The position numbers were made by a program, and so were the translations under genes. From positions 4,216,001-4,280,000 of the forward strand of contig NZ_CP119758.1 in the NCBI RefSeq assembly GCF_029323795.1: a DNA stretch of 64,000 nucleotides, given 5' to 3'. Positions 44,455-51,443 of the stretch are shown here, piece by piece. This DNA comes from Zobellia alginiliquefaciens (lineage in GTDB: Bacteria; Bacteroidota; Bacteroidia; Flavobacteriales; Flavobacteriaceae). Numbering within the stretch: position 1 is the stretch's first letter; every line of letters begins with the position of its first letter. The notes beneath the pieces were generated by a model that saw only the letters and a list, made by a program, of their open reading frames with translations, was not told the origin of the DNA and did no database searches.

Positions 44455-45894
44455 CTAATTGTTTTCTGTTTGATGTAAAAGATTAGAATAGTCTTCGGGT
44501 AAAGCCGCATCTATATCTCGCAAATATCTATCTAAAGCCTCGCGTGTGGAATGGCCTGTTATGAGCATTAACCGACTTTTGACTACTTCTGGGGTGCTGG
44601 TTTTCACCATCTCCCTGTAGAGCCTTGTAATGAACGTATGTCTAAAACTATATAAGCCATAATCTTTGCCTAGTTTAAAATGGTCCTTAACCTTTTTGAA
44701 CCGTTTGGTAAAGTAATTCCGCTTTTCGGTCTCGGAGACGGTCCATTCTCCACCAATTCCATTGGGAGTAAATAAATAGAGTTCCTTTTTCATTTGTGAA
44801 ATGTCAGGTATTCTATCCAGCATTATTTTAGGGATAATCTTCACCTTCACCGGTTTGTTCTTTGCTTTTACATATAATTTTTGATCATGTATATCTATAT
44901 CCCCGATCTTCAATCTGCATACTTCAATAGGGCGAAGAAAGTTGTAGGAGACGAACTGAACGAACAAACGTAGCAACGGGTCGTTCTCCTTCATGTGGTT
45001 GTCAATATCCCGTACCAATTGCGGTGTGTAGGTCTTGTTACGTGTTGGAACTGATTTTAGATTGTTGATTTTTAGAATAAAATTGTCTTCTATCAGTTCA
45101 TTGTCTTCTAAGGTGGTAAAGAAAGAACTTAATGCCGATCTAGCATTATTTCTGGTCCTCGGGCTAGTTCTTTGGAGGACGGCATTCAGATGTTTAATAA
45201 CTACTTTTTTCGTTACATTTTTAATGTCGGAAACATCAACCTCGTTTTCCCCCAGCCATCGTTGAAATTGAAGTATTCGGTTCTCATATTTGGAATAGGA
45301 GTTTACGTTAAGCGTACTCTTTTTTATTTTCAATCCAAGCGCAAAAGCCTCTGCTACGGACATCTGGGGTTCTGACTCCACTTCTTTGGTTTCCGGTTTG
45401 ACCTCTTCTTTCAATTCTATACGGTTATCGTCCAAAGCGGAAAATATGTCAATTTCTATAGGACCCGGAGGAGGAGTTGGCGTTTCTTTGATAACTTCTT
45501 TTGTTACGGGAACAGGAGGTAGAATTGGCTTTTTTGGTGGCTTTTGAGTGGTTTCTGAACTAAGGTCTGTACTTTCTTGTGTACCGTTCTTAATCCTGTT
45601 TTCCAATTCTATATTCCTTTCATATGGATTGAAGCCTTCAATTAAAAGAAAGTGTAGTTTGGTCCTAATAATTTTAAGAAAAGAAAGTCGGTCTCTTTTA
45701 TTCGTGTGAAAATTTGCACCTGCCTTAATGTTGGGTTGGCGTTTTAATAATCCGGTATCAGGATTTCGGAACGAAAAATAAACATACCAAGGTTTACTAA
45801 GAGCTTCTTTTTGTTCTGATTTAGAGAGCTTGGACCATTGGTCAATATCCACTCCGCCCGTGAAAATTTTGGGTTCGGTATAGGTCGGTTTCAT
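44455..45894 (-). CDS. Tyrosine recombinase/integrase
   Basis: The ORF opens at 45951, but a TACTTTTG -7 box (45928-45935) sits inside those first codons, so ATG at 45894 ('MKPTYTEPKIF', 479 aa) is the better start. The C-terminal catalytic domain has the tyrosine recombinase set: Arg in 'NFLRPIEVCRLKIGDI', 'YGLYSFRHTFITRL' (H-x-x-R region 'SFRHTFITRLY'), His in 'LMLITGHSTREALDRYL' and the nucleophile Tyr in that last string. A SAM-like core-binding domain precedes it (about 205-300). The first 100 residues form an arm-type domain, joined by a Pro-rich linker ('KPPKKPILPPVPV'). It faces a tRNA 3'-half 110 bp upstream, a probable attachment site, so it likely mobilised a genomic island. Confidence 0.92.
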   Translation of the reverse strand: MKPTYTEPKIFTGGVDIDQWSKLSKSEQKEALSKPWYVYFSFRNPDTGLLKRQPNIKAGANFHTNKRDRLSFLKIIRTKLHFLLIEGFNPYERNIELENRIKNGTQESTDLSSETTQKPPKKPILPPVPVTKEVIKETPTPPPGPIEIDIFSALDDNRIELKEEVKPETKEVESEPQMSVAEAFALGLKIKKSTLNVNSYSKYENRILQFQRWLGENEVDVSDIKNVTKKVVIKHLNAVLQRTSPRTRNNARSALSSFFTTLEDNELIEDNFILKINNLKSVPTRNKTYTPQLVRDIDNHMKENDPLLRLFVQFVSYNFLRPIEVCRLKIGDIDIHDQKLYVKAKNKPVKVKIIPKIMLDRIPDISQMKKELYLFTPNGIGGEWTVSETEKRNYFTKRFKKVKDHFKLGKDYGLYSFRHTFITRLYREMVKTSTPEVVKSRLMLITGHSTREALDRYLRDIDAALPEDYSNLLHQTENN

Positions 45895-45927
45895 TGTAAA
45901 AGTATGTACTGTTTCGTGTACGCTCTG

Positions 45928-45935
45928 CAAAAGTA
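45928..45935 (-). promoter_or_regulatory. -7 promoter box of the integrase
   Basis: TACTTTTG on the minus strand fits TAnnTTTG, 33 bases before the ATG at 45894. It supports that start over 45951. Confidence 0.45.
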
Positions 45936-46001
45936 CGGAAATAGAAGGCATAAAAAAACGGCTTGTGAGTACACAAACCGCTGTTTTTACTGGTTTTAAG
46001 C

Positions 46002-46047
46002 CTTGTAGCGAGAGGGGGGCACAATCCCCCGACCTCCGGGTTATGAA
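46002..46047 (-). repeat. tRNA(CAT) 3'-half, probable integrase attachment site
   Basis: Read on the minus strand, this is the 3' half of a tRNA: loop TTCATAA with anticodon CAT, CCCGG, variable loop AGGTC, T stem GGGGG/CCCCC, acceptor strand TCTCGCT and discriminator A. The 5' half is absent: the bases before CATAA do not pair with CCCGG. The T loop (ATTGTGC) has lost its usual TTCGA core. A displaced tRNA end next to an integrase is the footprint of site-specific integration. A hairpin with T run (45955-45988) separates it from the integrase start. The matching second site is not in the window. Confidence 0.6.
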
Positions 46048-46434
46048 TTTGGAAAAATATCCAAATTTTAGGCTATTTTAATATAAATGCTGGTAAACTG
46101 TTTACCGAATTGTTTACTGTGTTAGTACTAATTTTAGTTAATGCGTAAGGTAAACAATAACAATATCCAAAGCAATTATTTGTTCAGATTTAGAACTTCG
46201 GGAGAACAGGTAGTACTGGTAAAAAGAATTCAATTATACCTCTCTTAAGTGAATAGAATTTGGAATAATTATTTAATGTTTCGTTCATATTTGTCATAAA
46301 GTAACTGTGTCCAAATAAGTAAAACTGCATAACCTAAAACTGTTACAGGTTTATTGTATTTCGTTAAATGTATTGTAGCTAAAGGTTTAACTTTATTAAA
46401 TACAGAAAGTACATCTTTCACTTATAGAATTATT

Positions 46435-46872
46435 ATGATTGATTATAGTATGATTAGCCCATTAGCTTATGCCGACGATGATGAAGACGATAGAATGTTC
46501 TTTGAGGAGGCGATGCAAGAAATATTTCCCAATATTAAAATGAATTTATTTCCTAATGGGAAATCACTGTTGACCTTTATCGTGTCTAATTTATCGGCTG
46601 GAATTCTTCCTAGATTAATTTTTTTAGATTTGAACATGCCCGTAATGAACGGAATCGAGTGTTTGTCCGAATTAAAAAAAAATAAAATATTGACTGAAAT
46701 TCCTGTTATTATATATTCAACCTCTTCATCTGAGGGGGATAAGCGTAAACTTATGGAAATGGGAGCGATATGTTTTTTGACTAAAGAAACCTCCCTAAGT
46801 CGGATGCAGTCACAGTTAAAGCAAATCGTTGAGGATTTGTGCCAAAAAGAACTGTTACCAAAAACAACCTAA
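46435..46872 (+). CDS. Single-domain response regulator
   Basis: 145 residues from ATG 46435; the 27 codons of open frame before it are low in coding character. Receiver-domain residues: acidic pocket 'ADDDEDDRMF', phosphoacceptor Asp in 'LIFLDLNMPVMNG', Thr/Ser in 'IIYSTSSSEGD' and Lys in 'CFLTKETS'. No output domain, so it acts by protein contact in a phosphorelay or as a Rcp1-like partner of a sensor kinase. Its closest kin in Bacteroidetes often pair with light or redox histidine kinases. It converges on the AraC-BLUF regulator gene with 3 bp between them. The gene-free stretch 46048-46434 shows no other feature. Confidence 0.88.
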   Translation: MIDYSMISPLAYADDDEDDRMFFEEAMQEIFPNIKMNLFPNGKSLLTFIVSNLSAGILPRLIFLDLNMPVMNGIECLSELKKNKILTEIPVIIYSTSSSEGDKRKLMEMGAICFLTKETSLSRMQSQLKQIVEDLCQKELLPKTT

Positions 46873-46875
46873 AAG

Positions 46876-48336
46876 TTATGCGGCGGAGTTGTTGGAATTA
46901 ACTTTAATAATAGTTCTCACTTTTCTCCAAAGGTTCTCAGAATCCATAGCGCTTTTATCTAATTTTCCAAGAAGATTACTTAATTCAAGATTTTTAGTAT
47001 TTCCTTGAATATCTACTTTTAACACTCCTTCGTCACTAATAGTTGCTAAAGCCCAGTTATTAAACTCACGTTTAATTTTAAAACCTTGCCACATGATTTG
47101 AATATCTTTATGCCTTCTGTCATTGCAAATATTCTTGAACAAGGCCAGGACTTCTTTTTTAGGACCTTCAATAATTTGAAAGAAGATATTACGGTGAAAA
47201 ATAATACTACCCGTTATTTGAAATTGAGGGTTGAAAGATCTCGCAATATTAATGATATTATCAACATCCTTACCATCAATGGAATCTACGGCCAATGAGC
47301 GATAACTTATATCATATAACAGATTGGCCTCTTCATAACTTTTTCTAAAGACACTAGGAGAGTTGCCAAAGGTATCCGAGAAAATCTTAGAAAAATAGCT
47401 TTTACTCTGGTATCCTACGGCAAAGCAAATCTCTGAGATATTCATTTCTGTAGAATGCATTAATTCTTTACTGTGCTCTAAGCGAAGCCTAGTGAGATAT
47501 TCATTTGCCGAATAGCCATATAAAAAACGAATGCCCGATTGCAGTTTTTTTGGTGAAATCCTTAAGTGTAGACTAATCTCATCAATAGAGACTTTTTCCG
47601 AAATGTTCTCTAAAACATAATCACCAATATAAGTAATTCTTGAAAGTTCGGATTTGGTTAAAGCTGGCTTGAAATTATCGCTATTACTATCGTGTTCATG
47701 AGCCTCTATCTGTGATCCCAACATTCTTAGAATAGCTCCTTCGGTAATCAATCTGCCAATTATATCCGTTCTTTCATTCTCTACTATAATATCTGCATAA
47801 GTTCCAATTCTAGCATCTATATCGCCAAAATATCGGAAGGGTTCATTTTCCTTGTCAAGCTTAAAACTTTCAGCTAAATCTTGAACCAATTTGAGTTTGC
47901 TGGAGATTTTACTTTTCTTAAGTAGTTTTGGGTTGATTATAATATAGCAGCATTTATAGTCTATGTTGCCGGGGATTATAAACTCTGAACTACTATTTGG
48001 TTTGCTGATTATGACAAAATTCTGCCCTTGGCGGATTTTTTTATAATCTTCATCTTTTGGAAACTTCTGTAGTTGATAACCTGATATATTATAACCGAAG
48101 TAATAAGGTTTGTCATCGGTGAAATTCATATTAATCACCAAATCTTTCGTAAAGTTTATATTATATATCCAAGAAGTGAGACCTGGTAATATCTCATATA
48201 AACTAATGTACCCAATGCCGTTTTCATTTTCAATGGACATTTTGGCGGCACCTAAGTTCTCAAGTAAATCACCGTCAAAATGAACCGAAAATTGACGTAA
48301 CATATCAAGAGGACTTTCTTCTCTTAACCTTAACAT
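46876..48336 (-). CDS. AraC-type regulator fused to a BLUF blue-light sensor
   Basis: 486 residues from ATG 48336; the ORF opens ten codons earlier, but a TATTTTTG -7 box overlaps those codons. Residues 1-220 are a beta-rich domain of AraC-sensor type. The double helix-turn-helix is about 235-332 ('VSIDEISLHLRISPKKL', 'ISEICFAVGYQSKSYFSKIF'). The C-terminal BLUF domain (about 339-430) has the flavin-contact residues Y345 ('SYRSLA'), N369 ('ARSFNPQFQITG'), Q387 ('FFQIIEG') and W428 ('FNNWALATI'), and 'ICNDRRHKDI'. It should bind FAD and switch on blue light. Such a sensor C-terminal to a DNA-binding domain is unusual. Tandem 13-bp repeats just upstream are candidate self-binding sites. Neighbours are DNA-repair genes. 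Confidence 0.88.
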   Translation of the reverse strand: MLRLREESPLDMLRQFSVHFDGDLLENLGAAKMSIENENGIGYISLYEILPGLTSWIYNINFTKDLVINMNFTDDKPYYFGYNISGYQLQKFPKDEDYKKIRQGQNFVIISKPNSSSEFIIPGNIDYKCCYIIINPKLLKKSKISSKLKLVQDLAESFKLDKENEPFRYFGDIDARIGTYADIIVENERTDIIGRLITEGAILRMLGSQIEAHEHDSNSDNFKPALTKSELSRITYIGDYVLENISEKVSIDEISLHLRISPKKLQSGIRFLYGYSANEYLTRLRLEHSKELMHSTEMNISEICFAVGYQSKSYFSKIFSDTFGNSPSVFRKSYEEANLLYDISYRSLAVDSIDGKDVDNIINIARSFNPQFQITGSIIFHRNIFFQIIEGPKKEVLALFKNICNDRRHKDIQIMWQGFKIKREFNNWALATISDEGVLKVDIQGNTKNLELSNLLGKLDKSAMDSENLWRKVRTIIKVNSNNSAA

Positions 48337-48351
48337 TCTTAGTGTTTTTTT

Positions 48352-48359
48352 CAAAAATA
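48352..48359 (-). promoter_or_regulatory. -7 promoter box of the AraC-BLUF gene
   Basis: TATTTTTG on the minus strand, 16 bases before the ATG at 48336. It lies within the codons of the longer ORF and favours the shorter start. Confidence 0.4.
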
Positions 48360-48365
48360 AAAACA

Positions 48366-48410
48366 TCCGAATAAAATGTTTAACGTTATTCGGAAAATTT
48401 AACGTTATTC
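48366..48410 (-). promoter_or_regulatory. Tandem operator-like repeats upstream of the AraC-BLUF gene
   Basis: TTTAACGTTATTC (plus strand) occurs at 48379-48391 and 48398-48410, exactly 19 bp apart. The first copy also forms the right arm of an inverted repeat TCCGAATAA (48366-48374) / TTATTCGGA (48386-48394). Tandem sites about two helical turns apart just upstream of -7 are typical binding sites for AraC-type dimers, so autoregulation is likely. Confidence 0.5.
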
Positions 48411-48468
48411 AGCCAAAATTTCATTCTTTGCTTTTAATTTTTGAAGAGCCAATAGTTAATAGTTCATT

Positions 48469-49710
48469 TCATTGGGTGGTAAATCTTGGACTACGGTGGT
48501 CTTTTATAAGAGCCCATTTCTTACTTCGGTTACCCACCATAGCCATTTTAATTTTGTTCTTACCGTATTTATTATTCAGGTCATCCATAACGTTTGTAAT
48601 AGAGCTACTCTCGCTTTTATGGGGGGGGTCGAACAAATTTGTTTGTACCTCGCTTCGGTTGACCAGATGAGTAAGATTTACTCCAACTTTTTTATAGCGA
48701 TAGCCTGGCTTATAGATTTTTCTTAAACCCTTAAGGGCTTCTTTGGTAAGCTTAATGGTACTATCCGTTGGAGAATTTAAGTTAATTACAATTTTATTGG
48801 AGTATTGTTTATCTATCTCACTATGTTGATTGGTCTGCAAAGAGACTTCTAGCTGAGAAGCAACACTTTGCTGTTGTCGTAATAAATCGGCAACTTCGGA
48901 CACATAATAACTACAGGCTTCTTCAATAAGTGTAAAATCCGTTAATTTAAAACCAAAGGATTTAGCGGTACCTATTCCTTTTTTTGCATTCGGTTCCGTC
49001 ACCATTTCTAGGCATGGCACATTATTAAGTTCTCTCCATAAACGTTCGCCAATAACGGTCATTTCCTTTCGTACCCATGACACGGGCATATTGGCAAAGT
49101 CAAGTGCTGTAACAACATTGATTTTCTCTAAACGAATGGCGTGTTTTTTTCCTATTCCCCATATGTCTTTGACCTTAAGATTTCTTAGTAAATGTTTCCT
49201 CTTTTCTTCCGTATCAACTACATATACATTATTATTTGAAGCAATTTTTTTCGCATACTTATTGGCTAGTTTTGATAGTGATTTGGTTTTTGCTATTCCA
49301 ACCCCAACAGGTATTCCTGTGTTTTTATGAACGGTATCCTTTATTTTATGGGCGACGGAATCATATTCTCCATTTTTGAATGAACTTAGGTCTACAAAGC
49401 TCTCATCAATGCTATACTCTTCCACAATAGGAGAAAACAGTTCTAAAGTATCCATTACCCTTCTAGACATATCACTGTACAAGGTATAGTTAGACGAAAA
49501 GTACGTGACATTATTCTCATCAAGTAACTTTCGTATTTTAAATATGGGTTGAAACATAGGTATTTCAGCCAATGCCTTTGCTTCTTTGTTAGCGGCAATA
49601 ATACATCCATCGTTATTACTTAAAACAACAACAGGTTTGTTCATTAGGTCCGGTCTAAACACCTGCTCACAGGAAGCATAAAAACTATTACAGTCAACTA
49701 ATGCAATCAT
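48469..49710 (-). CDS. umuC: Y-family translesion DNA polymerase (UmuC)
   Basis: 413 residues. The first catalytic Asp is in '[18 protein letters not shown]'; '[10 protein letters not shown]' supplies the second Asp-Glu pair. The finger '[18 protein letters not shown]' and the helix-hairpin-helix '[18 protein letters not shown]' (about 155-175) are typical. The little-finger domain follows, and the end (about 385-413) shows the '[16 protein letters not shown]' tail of the family. It copies past lesions such as UV photoproducts. It overlaps umuD by 4 bp (ATGA), so the two are translationally coupled. The active site is intact. Confidence 0.95.
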   Translation of the reverse strand: MIALVDCNSFYASCEQVFRPDLMNKPVVVLSNNDGCIIAANKEAKALAEIPMFQPIFKIRKLLDENNVTYFSSNYTLYSDMSRRVMDTLELFSPIVEEYSIDESFVDLSSFKNGEYDSVAHKIKDTVHKNTGIPVGVGIAKTKSLSKLANKYAKKIASNNNVYVVDTEEKRKHLLRNLKVKDIWGIGKKHAIRLEKINVVTALDFANMPVSWVRKEMTVIGERLWRELNNVPCLEMVTEPNAKKGIGTAKSFGFKLTDFTLIEEACSYYVSEVADLLRQQQSVASQLEVSLQTNQHSEIDKQYSNKIVINLNSPTDSTIKLTKEALKGLRKIYKPGYRYKKVGVNLTHLVNRSEVQTNLFDPPHKSESSSITNVMDDLNNKYGKNKIKMAMVGNRSKKWALIKDHRSPRFTTQ

Positions 49711-50066
49711 CTAGATTTTATGATATAAGTTATAATACCCCAGATATTTAATTCTCTATCACCGGCTCCATCAAATTCAAGAATTGTAAATGTATCGTCA
49801 ACAGTGGCCAGAATGAGCTTGTTCATTTTCGGTGATAATGATTTATCAACAATTAGAACATCACTTTCATCTATATCAAACTCCTGAAAAGAATCACCTT
49901 CAACCCGGATAAAAAATGTAGAAGAGGAATTGGTAACCAATTCTTCGTTTAGGTCTATTCTAGGTTCTTGATAATGGGTTGCAGGACTTGAAAACCCAGT
50001 TTGGGTTGGTCTTTTGACCCTATGACCATTTGTTGATTTTTTTATCAAACTTGCCATAATATTCAT
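49707..50066 (-). CDS. umuD: UmuD/LexA-like S24 protein lacking the usual catalytic Lys
   Basis: 119 residues (139 in E. coli UmuD). The cleavage-site region is retained as '[10 protein letters not shown]', the counterpart of the Cys-Gly site with 'FPSPA'. The nucleophile Ser is S59 in 'VEGDSFQEF'. At the position of the catalytic Lys in 'FTVKKL' this protein reads 'FTILEF', i.e. L96. The segment that normally follows ('PMNSAY...' in E. coli) is shortened by some 20 residues. Self-cleavage by the Ser/Lys dyad should therefore be impaired, and activity may depend on another protease or none. Start M1 at 50066 or M4 at 50057. Coupled to umuC by a 4-bp overlap. Confidence 0.88.
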   Translation of the reverse strand: MNIMASLIKKSTNGHRVKRPTQTGFSSPATHYQEPRIDLNEELVTNSSSTFFIRVEGDSFQEFDIDESDVLIVDKSLSPKMNKLILATVDDTFTILEFDGAGDRELNIWGIITYIIKSR

Positions 50067-50094
50067 CTTTCTAATGGTTTATATATTTTAATTT

Positions 50095-50370
50095 CTAAGA
50101 TTTCCGCTCTCTTACCCATTGTTCGGTTGGCACGCTCCAAAAACCCAATACGGACATGATTTTAAATACTGCACGTGATGGATATCTGTAGTACAGGTAA
50201 ATGTTACTGGTGTCGGTTTCATACTCAACAAAGAAACCATGCATGGATAGTGGCTTATTTGTAGATAGTCCGGCATCGCTTAATGCACACTCATACCGTT
50301 CTTTACCAATCTCTTTCAGAAGGACTTTAATGGCACTAATATCATGGTTTCGAAATACTGTAATGGACAT
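50095..50370 (-). CDS. Small unknown protein upstream of umuD
   Basis: 91 residues, no signal peptide or TM. It has a mixed alpha/beta pattern ('VFRNHDISAIKVLLKEIG', 'SNIYLYYRYPSRAVFKIM'). It is 28 bp upstream of umuD in the same direction, so it is probably the first gene of the umuD-umuC transcript. Not recognised. Small ORFs in front of umuDC in Bacteroidetes may be regulators or inhibitors, but nothing here decides that. Coding character is fair. Confidence 0.6.
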   Translation of the reverse strand: MSITVFRNHDISAIKVLLKEIGKERYECALSDAGLSTNKPLSMHGFFVEYETDTSNIYLYYRYPSRAVFKIMSVLGFWSVPTEQWVRERKS

Positions 50371-50477
50371 TTTCCAAATTTCAGGATATATTCCAAAATA
50401 TTTGCTTTATTTTTGAAAATGTTATCAACAATATATAATGAACTGACTATGGTCGGTGGGGTGTATTGATTTAGGTG

Positions 50478-50497
50478 TTTAACCTTATAAGGTTAAA
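50478..50497. promoter_or_regulatory. 20-bp perfect palindrome between the umuDC and Ku operons
   Basis: TTTAACCTTATAAGGTTAAA is its own reverse complement. Wider bases add GTGTTTA (50475-50481) against TAAACAC (about 50500-50507). It lies 108 bp from the 91-aa gene start and 170 bp from Ku, in the 296-bp divergent region. A dimeric regulator, perhaps a damage-response repressor, would suit it. The rest of the stretch holds no gene. Confidence 0.5.
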
Positions 50498-50666
50498 TAA
50501 TAAACACTTTGAGTCACTTAGTTATACAGACCTGCCCTAATTTATACCAGATAAAAAAGGATGAACTTGGGTAAATAAATGTGGTCAGTAAGAATTAATG
50601 CTATATGCCGAGGGAGACCAACAAAAGAGTTCAAGAAATATATTAAGTAACATAAAGTAAAATTCT

Positions 50667-51440
50667 ATGAGATCAATATGGAACGGCTCAATAAGCTTCG
50701 GTTTAGTATCTATTCCTATCAAGCTATTTTCAGGTTCTGAAGATAGAAAATTGGATTTGGACATGTTGGATAGCCATGACGGAGCTCGAATACGCTATAA
50801 AAGAGTAAATGAGGACACGGGGAAAGAAGTGGAATGGAAAGACATTGTCAAAGGTTATAAAAAGGATGATGAATATATCATATTGGAAAAGGAAGATTTT
50901 GAAAATGCCAATATGAAAAAAAGTAAGACTATCGATATTGAACAGTTTATAGAGGCCGATGAAGTCTCGGATGTTCTTTTTAAAAAACCATATTTCATTA
51001 AGCCTCAAAAGGGAGGAGAGAAATCGTATGCATTACTCAGAAATGCGTTAAAGAAGACAGAAAAGCTCGGAGTTGCAACATTCGTTATGCGTCAGAAAGA
51101 GCATCTATCTTTAATTGGGGTTTATGAAGATGCACTTGTCTTGCACGTAATTAGATTTGAAGACGAAATTAGAAGTACGGCCGAACTTGAGTTACCTAAA
51201 ACGAAAATCGCCAAAAAAGAAATGGATATGGCTATTTCTCTAATTGATCAGTATACCGAGGTATTTGATTTTGCGAAATTCAAGGACATTTATAATGACC
51301 AGCTTCTGAAAATAATAGAATCGAAATCTTCCGGAAAAGTTTCCAAACCAGAAAAATTTGAATCAAAACCGACACCGGCAAAAGATTTAATGGCGCAGTT
51401 AAAGGCTAGTTTAGAAAAACGTGATAAAAAGGCATCATAA
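50667..51440 (+). CDS. ku: Non-homologous end-joining protein Ku
   Basis: 257 residues. 'MRSIWNGSISFGLVSIPIKLFSG' (shown by 'SIWNGSISFGLVSIPIKL') is the bacterial Ku start. The Ku core beta-barrel with 'YKRVNEDTGKEVEWKDIVKGY' (in short 'RVNEDTGKEVEWKDIVKG') and 'FKKPYFIKPQKGGEKSYALL' follow, then 'LGVATFVMRQKEHLSLI'. The C-terminus is short and Lys-rich and recruits LigD. As a homodimer it binds DNA ends. ligD starts 3 bp after its stop. This is the first gene of a four-gene repair operon facing away from umuDC. Confidence 0.96.
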   Translation: MRSIWNGSISFGLVSIPIKLFSGSEDRKLDLDMLDSHDGARIRYKRVNEDTGKEVEWKDIVKGYKKDDEYIILEKEDFENANMKKSKTIDIEQFIEADEVSDVLFKKPYFIKPQKGGEKSYALLRNALKKTEKLGVATFVMRQKEHLSLIGVYEDALVLHVIRFEDEIRSTAELELPKTKIAKKEMDMAISLIDQYTEVFDFAKFKDIYNDQLLKIIESKSSGKVSKPEKFESKPTPAKDLMAQLKASLEKRDKKAS

Positions 51441-51443
51441 CGA

